From Chloroflexota bacterium (lineage in GTDB: Bacteria > Chloroflexota > Anaerolineae > 4572-78 > J111): a DNA stretch of 64,000 nucleotides. Both the position numbers and the translations under genes were made by a program. Positions 25,799 to 33,571 of this stretch are shown one piece after another. The notes beneath the pieces were generated by a model. That model made no database searches. It saw only the letters and a list, made by a program, of their open reading frames with translations, and was not told where the DNA came from. The DNA lies in the NCBI GenBank assembly GCA_016860845.1, contig BOKF01000023.1, positions 60,100-124,099 on the forward strand. The letters are read 5' to 3'. Within the stretch, counting starts at the first letter, position 1. Each line of letters begins with the position of its first letter.

Positions 25799-26095
25799 CT
25801 AGGAACTGATTGTGCACCAAGCTGTGTTTTTTGTCAATCTTATCAAATAGGGTATGGTTCGTTCCAATCCGGCGAAACGGCCTTGCGGGTATACAAAATC
25901 GCCCTCGACGGCCAGGGTCATGACCTGGGCCGGGGTGGGATAGCTGCGCCACTCACCCGCGCTTTGGTAGGCCGGGTTGACCGCCGCAGTCGAGGTTGCC
26001 ATTGCCGCGATGATTAAGGTTAGCACCCCCAGGATTAAATTCATTTTGGCGGTCAGTCGCCCAGGCTTAGGCTTCGCCATGAATGGATAAATCAT
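25799..26095 (-). pseudogene. N-terminal fragment of a secreted propeller-type protein
   Basis: 98-codon frame. The N-terminal part has a signal-like hydrophobic segment (MNLILGVLTLIIAAMATSTA) followed by AGEWRSYPTPAQVMTLAVEG, which reads like the first blade of a two-component-regulator-type propeller. After VEGDFV the sequence loses the blade pattern and stops, consistent with a truncation or frameshift near 25880. An AGGT lies before the ATG, so a short product could still be made. Confidence 0.5.
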
Positions 26096-26173
26096 AAATT
26101 GTACCTGTCAGACCAAATTTTGTTTCAGATAACGCTCCTGATGCCCTCGTGCGTCTAATTTGCGAATAATGAC

Positions 26174-27643
26174 TTAAGGCTGGGGAAACAGGGCAAAGCG
26201 CGTTACCGGAACGCCAATATCGCATTGGATGTTGGGGTTAGAGCCGCCCCACCACAGTTCGGTATCGTAGCCCAGCCGGGGGTGGCCGGCTGGGTCCAGG
26301 GCCAGCGAAGGCCGCACGCCGTTGAGCCAGGTTAAAATGGGGCAGCTCTGATGTTGGGGCAAGCCGGGTGGGTACTGGGCCATAACAGCCGCCGTTGACT
26401 CAGCCGTGCGCGATTGCCAGCCCGATGCCGCCCCGCAGACGCCGTTGCACCAGGCGTACCCCAGCCCGTCGTCACCCATCTGATAAGCCAGCCGGGGCCG
26501 GTTGGCCGGGTCAAGGGCCAGGTCAACGCCATCGCCATAAAACAGGGGCAGCCCCAGGCTAACTTTGCTCCAATCAGCGGCGTCAAGGCAGGTTACATCA
26601 TCGCACCAAACGTAATACAGGTAGCCCGGCTGCATCTGTGACAGGTCGGCCTGGGTGGGATAGAGGGCTATGCGCGGCCGGCCGTTGCTATCTATCCGCA
26701 AACTGAACGAGCCATCGCCGATGGTGGGGTAGATAAACACACCATCCCAAACCGATTGCTCCAGATTATCGCAGTTATTATAGCAGCCCCCATAAAGTAA
26801 CTTCCACAGAGGAACGTTATACTGGGGGTCATCCGGGACGTAATAGCTGGCGGCAAAGCGCGGCTGCCCGTTGGAAGCAAAGGCCAAGGCCGGTTTGCCT
26901 ACGCTTTGCTCAAACAATTTGAACTCAAACCAGTTGCCTACATTGGTACAGGCTGAAAGGCAATGGGCGTAAAAGGTGCCGCTGTGCCCACCGGCGGAAT
27001 CGGTGTAGATAAAGGCCGGGCCTCCCTGCGGGTCAAGGGCGAAATAACGATTGTTGTGATAGCTTCTGCGGCTGGGAATTTCATAGACGGTGGTCAGAGG
27101 GGTAATGGTCCAGTTGGCGCTGTTGGCGCAGCCGGTCTCGCAGGCGGCGTATTGATACTCGTGAGCGTCGCTGTTGGTATAGGCAGTGTAGAGCATCAAA
27201 CGGGGGTGGCCGGCCGGGTCCAGGGCAAGCCGGACATCCTGAACGTTATTGCCCAGGCGGGTCAGCGACCAGTTGGCTATGCCGGCGCAGTTGGCGGCGC
27301 AGTAGGCGTAATAGGCCGGCTTTTGGCTGTTATCCAGGCCGCTGTACAGGGCGTAACTGACGTGAACGCCGCCGGCGCTATCCACGGCCACGCTGGTTCC
27401 GTAGGTAGAAAGGATGCCGTTTCCGCCGATGTAAGGCAGCCAGAAGGCCCCGCTCTGCCCGCTGCCCGGTGGCGGATTCTCTCCTGGAGATTTGACAAGC
27501 AGCGGCAAAAAAACACGGTGAGATGTTGGCTCCTGGGCGGACGCGGGCAGGCCGGCGCTATCGAAGATGAGCAGGGCCAGGCCAAGCGCAAACGCTGCCG
27601 CTATTAAGCGAAATACGGGGTGAGGACAGGGCTTTGGGTTCAT
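26174..27643 (-). CDS. Secreted protein with six Cys-pair propeller-like repeats
   Basis: 489 residues from ATG 27643 (GGAG 8 bases upstream). Signal peptide to about residue 37, then HRVFLPLLVKSPGENPPPG, a short conserved-looking motif plus Pro linker. The rest is six repeats, each pairing LALDPAGHPRL-type sequence with an aromatic-x2-C-x3-C...W unit (for example YAYCAANCAGIANW, YAACETGCANSANW, YAWCNGVCGAASGW). The geometry suggests a six-bladed propeller stabilised by local disulfides. Exported, probably ligand- or surface-binding. No catalytic motif seen. Confidence 0.75.
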   Translation of the reverse strand: MNPKPCPHPVFRLIAAAFALGLALLIFDSAGLPASAQEPTSHRVFLPLLVKSPGENPPPGSGQSGAFWLPYIGGNGILSTYGTSVAVDSAGGVHVSYALYSGLDNSQKPAYYAYCAANCAGIANWSLTRLGNNVQDVRLALDPAGHPRLMLYTAYTNSDAHEYQYAACETGCANSANWTITPLTTVYEIPSRRSYHNNRYFALDPQGGPAFIYTDSAGGHSGTFYAHCLSACTNVGNWFEFKLFEQSVGKPALAFASNGQPRFAASYYVPDDPQYNVPLWKLLYGGCYNNCDNLEQSVWDGVFIYPTIGDGSFSLRIDSNGRPRIALYPTQADLSQMQPGYLYYVWCDDVTCLDAADWSKVSLGLPLFYGDGVDLALDPANRPRLAYQMGDDGLGYAWCNGVCGAASGWQSRTAESTAAVMAQYPPGLPQHQSCPILTWLNGVRPSLALDPAGHPRLGYDTELWWGGSNPNIQCDIGVPVTRFALFPQP

Positions 27644-27680
27644 CTTTTTCTTCTCCAAAAATAGTTTATCGGTTATTCAG

Positions 27681-27721
27681 TTCAGGGTTCAGAGTTTTTG
27701 TTCATAACTCTGAACCCTGAA
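27681..27721. terminator. 16-bp perfect hairpin between convergently spaced minus-strand genes
   Basis: TTCAGGGTTCAGAGTT is repeated inverted after a 9-base loop. It begins 7 bases past the stop of the 4-TM gene at 27729. There is no U-tract on the minus strand, so it may be a processing or REP-like hairpin rather than a classical intrinsic terminator. Confidence 0.55.
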
Positions 27722-27728
27722 TCTGATT

Positions 27729-28259
27729 TCAAAAATACCAGTAACGGGCCGTCGCCATTATAACCAGGGAGATCGTCAACAGGATAACGTCAACGCGCTC
27801 AATCTTTGTCATCTCTTCACCCAGTTTGCCTAATTCGGCGGCCTGCTCTGGGGTCGGCGGGCCGCCAGCCGCGCCAATGGCTTTGCCCAGCTCGCCCAAA
27901 CGCTCGGCGCGTGGCCTGATCATGAAAAAACCAATGCCGAAGACGACAAGCGCTATCACCGAACCGAGGGTAAAGCCCAGTCCTGGCCCCGACGTGACCC
28001 AGACCCATTGAAACCCGCCCGATGTGCTCCAATAAAGCAGCGCCCCGGCCACAATGGTCAACGCACTGGCGATGTTCATAAACATAGGGTAGCGCCGTTT
28101 TTCGATGAGAGTCTGCATAAACTGGGGAGCGGCCGGTCCCAGCGATTTGACCGTTGGTTCGACAAAAAAGAAGTAGGAGACAGCGCTGCCGACCCACAGC
28201 GTGCCGGCCACAATATGAATGATTCGTAAAGCAGTTAGATAGAGTAAAAAAGTGTTCAT
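27729..28259 (-). CDS. Four-TM integral membrane protein (DUF2269/CopD-like)
   Basis: 176 residues with four hydrophobic helices: LRIIHIVAGTLWVGSAVSYF, IASALTIVAGALLYW, LGSVIALVVFGIGFFMIRP, VDVILLTISLVIMATARYW. The first helix with its conserved-looking His (IIHI) and the overall plan resemble DUF2269/copper-resistance D-type membrane proteins. A helical cytoplasmic loop of about 45 residues with TPEQAAELGKL precedes the last helix. AGGAGG lies directly before the ATG. Stands alone on the minus strand. Substrate, if any, unknown. Confidence 0.75.
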   Translation of the reverse strand: MNTFLLYLTALRIIHIVAGTLWVGSAVSYFFFVEPTVKSLGPAAPQFMQTLIEKRRYPMFMNIASALTIVAGALLYWSTSGGFQWVWVTSGPGLGFTLGSVIALVVFGIGFFMIRPRAERLGELGKAIGAAGGPPTPEQAAELGKLGEEMTKIERVDVILLTISLVIMATARYWYF

Positions 28260-28403
28260 GATTAACCTCCTGAAATTTGTTAGCTACTTCTCACCCCAGA
28301 TGGGTGTAGCCGGATTTGATTGAAGATAAACTTTGAAACGCTGGACGGTAGCCAGCAGACGGTGGGTGACTTGCTGTCGCAAACCAAGCCGGTTTCCCTT
28401 TAG

Positions 28404-28496
28404 CTATCTGTAGAGTCGCTCGGCTTCGGCTTGCCAGAACATCTCTTGCTGCCGCAGATGGGCAATCCCCAATAATAGTGAATAATGATTTGGCAT
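28404..28496 (-). CDS. 30-residue protein
   Basis: A 31-codon reading frame (MPNHYSLLLGIAHLRQQEMF then WQAEAERLYR) with an excellent ribosome binding site, AAGGAG six bases before the ATG. The sequence is amphipathic-helical. It follows the RsbW-like gene on the same strand by 28 bases, so it is probably in the same transcript. No assigned function; short length limits certainty, but the start signal and sequence composition favour a real gene. Confidence 0.5.
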   Translation of the reverse strand: MPNHYSLLLGIAHLRQQEMFWQAEAERLYR

Positions 28497-28524
28497 ATTT
28501 TGCTCCTTGTCTTTACTACTTTGG

Positions 28525-29031
28525 TTAGGTTAAATGATTGGATTTGTATGTTCGAGCGTGTTCTCTCTCTTGGTATAGAAACAATTCAATTAGATGATAT
28601 GACTTTCCAGCCGATGCTTGCGGATTATCCTCTTGTTTTTGCACCAGAAAGAACCCCCAGCCACGAGAGGATGGCCGCCTGACCTGTCGAGCCACCCGCG
28701 CGGACACCCCACCTTGGCCTGGCTCGTTGCCGGCTTGACCGCCTTCTTCTGTCGTTTCACTGCTCTCTGGAACCAGCACCCGCACGATGAGTGACGCTTC
28801 TGAGCCATCCAGGCGACTGCGCTCCAGCGCGTTCCGCGCGGACTTGGCCAAAGCCAGCCTGAGCCGCTCCTGGAGCGCGGCCGGCCAGTTCAGCTTTTGC
28901 ATAGCCTCAGCGACTCGGTCGGCTGCCAGGCGTTCGCTGTCAGACTCTCCAGACAGGGTAAATTCGATGAGCGTCTGCCAGGTATGCTCCTGAGCTATCC
29001 GTTTGGGTGGGGGTACATCGTTTGATGCCAT
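28525..29031 (-). CDS. RsbW-like anti-sigma-type ATPase, degenerate
   Basis: 168 residues. Order of elements fits the HATPase_c_2/RsbW family, which binds sigma factors or anti-anti-sigma proteins: N-terminal EHTWQTLIEFTLSGESDSER, the N-box helix (LALAKSARNALERSR) and a C-terminal RGWGFFLVQK G-box-like segment. The central ATP-lid region is abnormal: the usual DxG motif is replaced by a Glu/Gly/Pro-rich stretch (SSETTEEGGQAGNEPGQGG), so ATP binding is doubtful. AAGGAC precedes the ATG. It is divergent from the XRE-NB-ARC gene at 29286, with which it shares an upstream region. Confidence 0.7.
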   Translation of the reverse strand: MASNDVPPPKRIAQEHTWQTLIEFTLSGESDSERLAADRVAEAMQKLNWPAALQERLRLALAKSARNALERSRLDGSEASLIVRVLVPESSETTEEGGQAGNEPGQGGVSARVARQVRRPSSRGWGFFLVQKQEDNPQASAGKSYHLIELFLYQEREHARTYKSNHLT

Positions 29032-29141
29032 TTTGTGTCCTTGCTTCGCTCAGGTTTTAGGGGGCATAAAATATAAAATCTCGCAAGGTTAGGAGATTGG
29101 CCCATTTTCAATCTCTAATCTCCAATCTCCACGCTCTAATT

Positions 29142-29194
29142 TTGATAGCATTAAACCACACCCGCCAGCTTATTTGGGGTCACTGACTGCCCCA
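29142..29194 (+). promoter_or_regulatory. Shared upstream element with TGGGG-N10-CCCCA dyad (copy 1)
   Basis: A 53-base element almost identical to 33424-33476 except for about ten central bases. It holds TTGATAGCATTAAACCACAC and, after a variable gap, TGGGGTCACTGACTGCCCCA, a dyad with 5-base arms. Located about 90-140 bases before the regulator start. Likely operator for an HTH dimer, possibly the XRE domain of the gene itself. Confidence 0.65.
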
Positions 29195-29208
29195 CGGCTG
29201 ACCCAAAG

Positions 29209-29226
29209 GTGATACAAAAGTGATAC
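29209..29226 (+). promoter_or_regulatory. Heptamer direct repeat GTGATAC-N4-GTGATAC
   Basis: Two GTGATAC copies with an exact 11-base period (29209-29215, 29220-29226), the spacing preferred by SARP-type winged-helix activators. It precedes the TATAAT at 29261-29266. Confidence 0.5.
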
Positions 29227-29260
29227 AATCTATTGATTGGGGGTATGTTTTAGAATATGA

Positions 29261-29266
29261 TATAAT
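29261..29266 (+). promoter_or_regulatory. Probable -10 box (TATAAT) of the first XRE-NB-ARC gene
   Basis: Perfect consensus 20 bases before the ATG at 29286; no good -35 at 17 bases, consistent with an activator-dependent promoter. A matching TATAAT lies upstream of the paralogous gene at 33521-33526. Confidence 0.6.
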
Positions 29267-29285
29267 AGGGGCCAGTGAGGTGAGG

Positions 29286-31856
29286 ATGGACTCTGAGGTT
29301 TCCTTTGGGGTCTGGGTGGCCCGGCGACGCCGGACGCTTGATTTGACCCAGGCCGAGGTGGCCCGCTGTGTTGGCTGTTCGGTACCGGGCCTGCGCAAAA
29401 TCGAGGGTGACGAACGGCGGCCCTCGCGCCAACTGGCCGAACGGCTGGCCACCTGCCTGCAAATTCCACCTGACCAGCGCCCACTGTTTCTCCAAACCGC
29501 TCGCGGTGAACGGCGCGTGGAACGGTTGGGGGCGCCCTTGTTGGAGCCGCCGGCTGGCGTCAAATCTGGGCTGTCCCGTCCAGTTTTGAACTTGCCGCTC
29601 CCGCCCACGCCCTTGCTGGGCCGGGAAGCTGAACTGGCCACGCTGGCCCGGCTGCTCCGCGACCCCCCATGCCGCTTGCTCACCCTGGTCGGTCCCGGCG
29701 GGATTGGTAAGACACGCCTGGCTCTGGCTACGGCCTCTGAGCAGCAGACGTTGTTCCCCAACGGCGTCTATTTCGTGTCGCTCGCTTCCCTCACCTCGGC
29801 CCAGTTCATCATCCCGGCCATCGCCGATAGTCTCGACTTTACCTTCTCCGGCCCGGTCGAGCCTAAAATCCAACTCCTGCATTATCTGCGGGAGCAATGC
29901 TTGCTGTTGGTGTTGGATAACCTGGAACATTTGCTGGAGGCCGGCCCACTGCTGGCCGAGTTGCTCCGGCAAGCGCCGGCCGTGAAACTGCTGGTCACCT
30001 CCCGCGAGCGGCTAAACCTGCAAGGCGAGTGGCTGTTTGACCTGCACGGGCTGCCGGTTCCCCCACCGGATCAGGTGGATCGGGTGGAGGCGTATAGCGC
30101 AGTCGGGCTATTTGTGCAGAGCGCCCGGCGGGTGCAGGCCGGATTTGAGCTGAAGGCGGCAGACCGGCTGGCGGTAGTCCACATCTGCCAGATGGTCGAG
30201 GGGATGCCGCTGGCCATCGAGTTGGCGGCGGCCTGGGTGCGGGTTCTTTCCTGCGCCGAGATTGCGGCCGAGATTGAACGCAATCTGGACTTTCTGGCCG
30301 GCGCCGCCCGCGACGCGCCGGGGCGGCACCGCAGTCTGCGCGTCGCTTTTGACCATTCCTGGAAACTGCTGGCCCAGGATGAGCGCGACGCGCTATGCCG
30401 GTTGGCCGTCTTTCAGGGCGGGTTTGAGCGGGCCGCGGCGGAGCAGATAGCCAGCGCGTCGCTGCCTGTCCTATCGGCCCTGGTAGACAAGTCGCTTTTG
30501 CGCCGGGAAGAAGGTGGCCGGTATGACCTGCACGAGGTGGTGCGGCAGTACGCCCTGGCCCATCTAACCGATGAAGCCGGGCGCGAACCGGCCACCCGCG
30601 ATCGGCACTGCGAATTCTATCTGGCGTTGTTGCAAAGTCGGGAAAGCGACCTGAAAAATGCGGCCCTGCGCCGGGCGCTACGGGAATTGACGGATGAAAT
30701 AGACAACATCCGGGCCGCCTGGGCCTGGGCGGTTGAGCGTAAAAAGTTTGAATTAATCGGGCCGTCTGTAACAGGTTTTGGGCGCTTGTTTGAATTAGGC
30801 GGGTGGCTGAGCGACGGCATCGAGTATATGGAGCCGGTTGTTCAGGCTCTGTGGGCCAACCCGAAAGATAAGGCGGAGCAGCAAGTTTTGGGGCAAACGC
30901 TGGCCTACCAGGCCCTGCTCTTCTTTCGCTGGGGCCGGTTTAGCCAGGCGTTAAGCCTATTCGATGACAGTCTGACTTTTCTCCGCCCGCTCAACAATCC
31001 GGCTCTTCTGACTCACTCGCTGGTTTATAGCGGGATTATCTTGCACCTGAACGGTGAAATTACCCTGGCTCAGGCCCGTTTAGATGAAGGACTGGTCTGC
31101 GCCGAGGCCGCGGGCGACGCGTGGTTTGTCGCCTACGCTCGCCTGAATCAAGGCTACATCGCCAGCCTGTTAGGCCGGTACCAGGAAGGATATGAGCAAA
31201 TGCGCCAAAGCCTGATCTCGATGCGGGCCATTGGCGACCCTCACGCCTTAACCCTGGGCCTGAATTTTATCAGCCCCACCATAATACACCTGAGCCGCTA
31301 TGAAGAGGCGGAAGCCTGCCTGCAAGAAAGCCTGGCCCTGTGTACAGAATTAGGCAACCGCTGGGGCATGGGCACGGCCTATCGCTTTTTGGGGTTGGCC
31401 GCGCTGGCCCAGAACAAGCTGCCGGAGGCCGAAACGCTCATCCATTATAGCCTGGATGTCTTCAATGACCTGGTCAGAGGCTGGGACATCGTTCGCTCGC
31501 TGATTTATTTGGGCCAGGTCAAAGCCGCCACCGGCGACTGGTGCGAAGCGAGGCGAATCTTTCTTCAAGCCCTCCGCATAGCGATGGAAGCGCAAGCCAT
31601 CCCCCTGGTGCTGGATACGCTGGTTGGGTTGGCTTATCTGCAAGCCCAGGCCGGCGAGGTTGAACAGGCGCTGAAACTTTCGACATGCGTGTTAGGCCAT
31701 CCGGCCGGCGCCCAGGAAGCCAAAGACCGGGCCGAGCAATTGGTCGCGGGACTGGAGGCCCAATTGACGCCAGAGCAGCTTGAAGCCTTCCACTCTCAGG
31801 AAGTTGGGGGCAAAACGTTCGATGCTACAGTGGCAAAACTCCTGAACGCCTCCTGA
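29286..31856 (+). CDS. XRE-NB-ARC-TPR regulator, paralog 1
   Basis: 856 residues from ATG 29286 (MDSEVSFGVWV), chosen by comparison with the paralog at 33572 and the GTGAGG tract before it. Domains: XRE-type HTH (about 5-65; LDLTQAEVARCVGCSVPGLRK), linker, NB-ARC STAND ATPase with P-loop LVGPGGIGKTRLA (about 135), LLLVLDNLEHLL and LLVTSRERLNL, then TPR-like repeats from about 500. STAND ATPases of this layout act as ligand-triggered switches. The gene shares an upstream dyad and high sequence identity with 33572-36178, pointing to duplication. Its 3' end abuts a truncated VOC gene. Confidence 0.9.
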   Translation: MDSEVSFGVWVARRRRTLDLTQAEVARCVGCSVPGLRKIEGDERRPSRQLAERLATCLQIPPDQRPLFLQTARGERRVERLGAPLLEPPAGVKSGLSRPVLNLPLPPTPLLGREAELATLARLLRDPPCRLLTLVGPGGIGKTRLALATASEQQTLFPNGVYFVSLASLTSAQFIIPAIADSLDFTFSGPVEPKIQLLHYLREQCLLLVLDNLEHLLEAGPLLAELLRQAPAVKLLVTSRERLNLQGEWLFDLHGLPVPPPDQVDRVEAYSAVGLFVQSARRVQAGFELKAADRLAVVHICQMVEGMPLAIELAAAWVRVLSCAEIAAEIERNLDFLAGAARDAPGRHRSLRVAFDHSWKLLAQDERDALCRLAVFQGGFERAAAEQIASASLPVLSALVDKSLLRREEGGRYDLHEVVRQYALAHLTDEAGREPATRDRHCEFYLALLQSRESDLKNAALRRALRELTDEIDNIRAAWAWAVERKKFELIGPSVTGFGRLFELGGWLSDGIEYMEPVVQALWANPKDKAEQQVLGQTLAYQALLFFRWGRFSQALSLFDDSLTFLRPLNNPALLTHSLVYSGIILHLNGEITLAQARLDEGLVCAEAAGDAWFVAYARLNQGYIASLLGRYQEGYEQMRQSLISMRAIGDPHALTLGLNFISPTIIHLSRYEEAEACLQESLALCTELGNRWGMGTAYRFLGLAALAQNKLPEAETLIHYSLDVFNDLVRGWDIVRSLIYLGQVKAATGDWCEARRIFLQALRIAMEAQAIPLVLDTLVGLAYLQAQAGEVEQALKLSTCVLGHPAGAQEAKDRAEQLVAGLEAQLTPEQLEAFHSQEVGGKTFDATVAKLLNAS

Positions 31857-31860
31857 GGTT

Positions 31861-32088
31861 CCGGGCGAAAATAGTGAACCTTATCACGGGGGCGTAGCCA
31901 TCGTCGAAGAGTTCGGGTGTGGCCTGGCCCATCTCGAGCACCAGACTGCGATCGTCGTTATTCATCCATACTTTGGCCGATTCGAGTCCAAGTCCAGCAT
32001 AGTAAAACTGTACGAGGCGGGCATAGTCGCTGGTTGTGAGTGCGACCCGGAGTTACATCACGGGAGCAGTGTGTTGAACAGACATCAT
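31861..32088 (-). pseudogene. Truncated glyoxalase/VOC-family gene
   Basis: N-terminal VOC module only: MMSVQHTAPVM, a TAA stop, LRVALTTSDYARLVQFYYAG, LGLESAKVWMNNDDRSLVLE and MGQATPELFDDG. It starts behind GGAGG at 32088, has an in-frame stop at codon 12, and is cut just beyond the stop codon of the XRE-NB-ARC gene at 31856. The second half of the fold is missing, so it is non-functional. Confidence 0.75.
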
Positions 32089-32149
32089 GAAAAACCTCCA
32101 TTCATCTCTAGAGTAATATTTGGGAATCTCGCCCGTTAAAATTCATCGT

Positions 32150-33064
32150 TTAATAGAGTCCCGGCCCCGACGGCAGGTATTGCGTCATTTGGCCAAACGG
32201 CGCGGTGGTCAGGAAATGGGCGAAGCTGGTTAAGCGCAAACCTGCGTTGAAGGCGTATCGAAGGGCGGCATGGTTTATCCCCGGAATGAACAGACGGATT
32301 TGCGCCGTGGCGGTGGCTGCCTCGTGATAGGCCAGGGTCAGCACCGGCTCGCCGTGCTGAGGTTTTCTCCAGGCGACAGGGCCTATGCCACCTTTGCCCA
32401 GGTAGTAGTAGCCGACAACCTCTCCAGCCCGAATTATCTGCCGTCCCTGCAGGCCCCAACTGTCAAAAAAATCATGATCAACACTGCGACGGGCGCCACG
32501 GATCTCTTGGTCCAAAGCCATGGCCTGCGACTTCTCGAGGGTTGCCACTTCGTAGGCCGAAGCCACAGAGAGGAGTTTTTGGGGCGTCCCCTCAAACATC
32601 ATGATGGGGTAACCCGGAAACATACCAAGTTTCATGTACGAGGCCATCGCCGCGCTATCAATTGATGACCAGGTGAAGAAGACGGTTGCCCCGGCTTCCT
32701 GGCCGGCATTCCAGACCCCTTTCAGAAGGGGCATGCCGACCCCCTGGCGCTGTAGATCGGGTCGAGCCCAGAAAGCGCTCAGGTACCACAGGTGGTCCCG
32801 GACAATGGCCCCGGCAATGGCAACGATCCGACCCTCGAGTTCGGCCACGTGGAAGATGCCGGTGGCGCGGATATGCTCGTAGCCGAGCAGTACGGCCGGG
32901 CGGGGTGGTATGGCTGTGGTGATATTATTGCGAGTATACATGTTGCTCACTGCTTCCAAAAAAAGGTCGGCCATCTCCGGCACATCTTCGGGGCGCGCCG
33001 GCCGGTATTGGATTTCCATCATCTTTAATTCTTCTTTGTTTAGTGTGGTATCTTGCTGTATCAA
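32150..33064 (-). CDS. GNAT-family N-acetyltransferase
   Basis: 304 residues. The N-terminal half is a GNAT domain: EIQYRPARPEDVPEMADLFL, FHVAELEGRIVAIAGAIV, acetyl-CoA loop ARPDLQRQGVGMPLLKGVW (Q/R-x-x-G-x-G/A) and the C-terminal GATVFFTWSSID strand. The second half, about residues 165-304, resembles a further degenerate GNAT-like domain (GEVVGYYYLGKGGIGPVAW), as in double-GNAT proteins. The acceptor is unknown. The TTG at 33064 with AGGAGA seven bases upstream is the better-supported start; ATG at 33022 or 33019 is the alternative. Confidence 0.85.
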   Translation of the reverse strand: MIQQDTTLNKEELKMMEIQYRPARPEDVPEMADLFLEAVSNMYTRNNITTAIPPRPAVLLGYEHIRATGIFHVAELEGRIVAIAGAIVRDHLWYLSAFWARPDLQRQGVGMPLLKGVWNAGQEAGATVFFTWSSIDSAAMASYMKLGMFPGYPIMMFEGTPQKLLSVASAYEVATLEKSQAMALDQEIRGARRSVDHDFFDSWGLQGRQIIRAGEVVGYYYLGKGGIGPVAWRKPQHGEPVLTLAYHEAATATAQIRLFIPGINHAALRYAFNAGLRLTSFAHFLTTAPFGQMTQYLPSGPGLY

Positions 33065-33092
33065 GGTTTATCTCCTCGTATAAAATGAACTT

Positions 33093-33150
33093 GGAGGAGC
33101 GCAAGGCTTGCCTTGCTTTTCTATTTGGGCAAAGCAAGCTTTGTACTCCA
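33093..33150 (+). repeat. Palindromic intergenic repeat, GGAGTACA copy
   Basis: Begins GGAGGAGCGCAAGGC and ends GCAAGCTTTGTACTCC, with nested palindromes (AAAGCAAGCTTT, CAAGGCTTGCCTTG). Read on the minus strand its start matches the unit at 17666-17715. Confidence 0.55.
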
Positions 33151-33173
33151 GCTTTAACTCTCATTAATTACAG

Positions 33174-33293
33174 TCAGGCTATTCCTGCCGACTTGGGTAT
33201 CGTTGCTCTCTGCCGTGAGAAGGCCAGTCCGGTGACGATAATCAAAATGTAGAACCCGCCCACAAGACGCATCCACCACTTTAATTGTGTCAT
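33174..33293 (-). pseudogene. Short membrane-protein N-terminal fragment
   Basis: 39 codons: MTQLKWWMRLVGGFYILIIV then TGLAFSRQRATIPKSAGIA. The opening with paired Trp and a membrane helix is like DUF4345-type small membrane proteins, which are usually over 120 residues, so this is probably a truncated remnant. A weak GAAAGAG is present upstream. Confidence 0.4.
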
Positions 33294-33423
33294 TTCAAAA
33301 ACTCTTTCGTTTGGTAAAATAATAGATACCGCCTGATGTCATTCTACGTCCTTGCTTCGATCAAGTTCCAATTGTGTCTTAGCCTGAGCCAGCAGCGGGA
33401 ACTGCCTGCCCTAACTGCTTGAC

Positions 33424-33476
33424 TTGATAGGATTAAACCACACATTCAACCTGATTTGGGGTCACTGGCTGCCCCA
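33424..33476 (+). promoter_or_regulatory. Shared upstream element with TGGGG-N10-CCCCA dyad (copy 2)
   Basis: Counterpart of 29142-29194: TTGATAGGATTAAACCACAC and TGGGGTCACTGGCTGCCCCA at the same spacing. About 100-150 bases before the paralogous regulator start. Conservation at 53 bases while neighbouring DNA differs marks it as functional. Confidence 0.65.
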
Positions 33477-33520
33477 GGGTGTGCCCCTAAATGTGTTACA
33501 GCAAGTGACCCAAACCGTGC

Positions 33521-33526
33521 TATAAT
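33521..33526 (+). promoter_or_regulatory. Probable -10 box (TATAAT) of the second XRE-NB-ARC gene
   Basis: Consensus hexamer 45 bases before ATG 33572, preceded by TGACCCAAA, a string also found just upstream of paralog 1. Confidence 0.55.
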
Positions 33527-33571
33527 AAGGCTATTATTCGCTATATTTGCTCCGCGGCCGGGGAGATGAGG

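Noticed and set aside
29250..29972. 240-residue minus-strand frame
   Set aside because: Antisense to the XRE-NB-ARC gene, which has conserved motifs in the other direction and a promoter.
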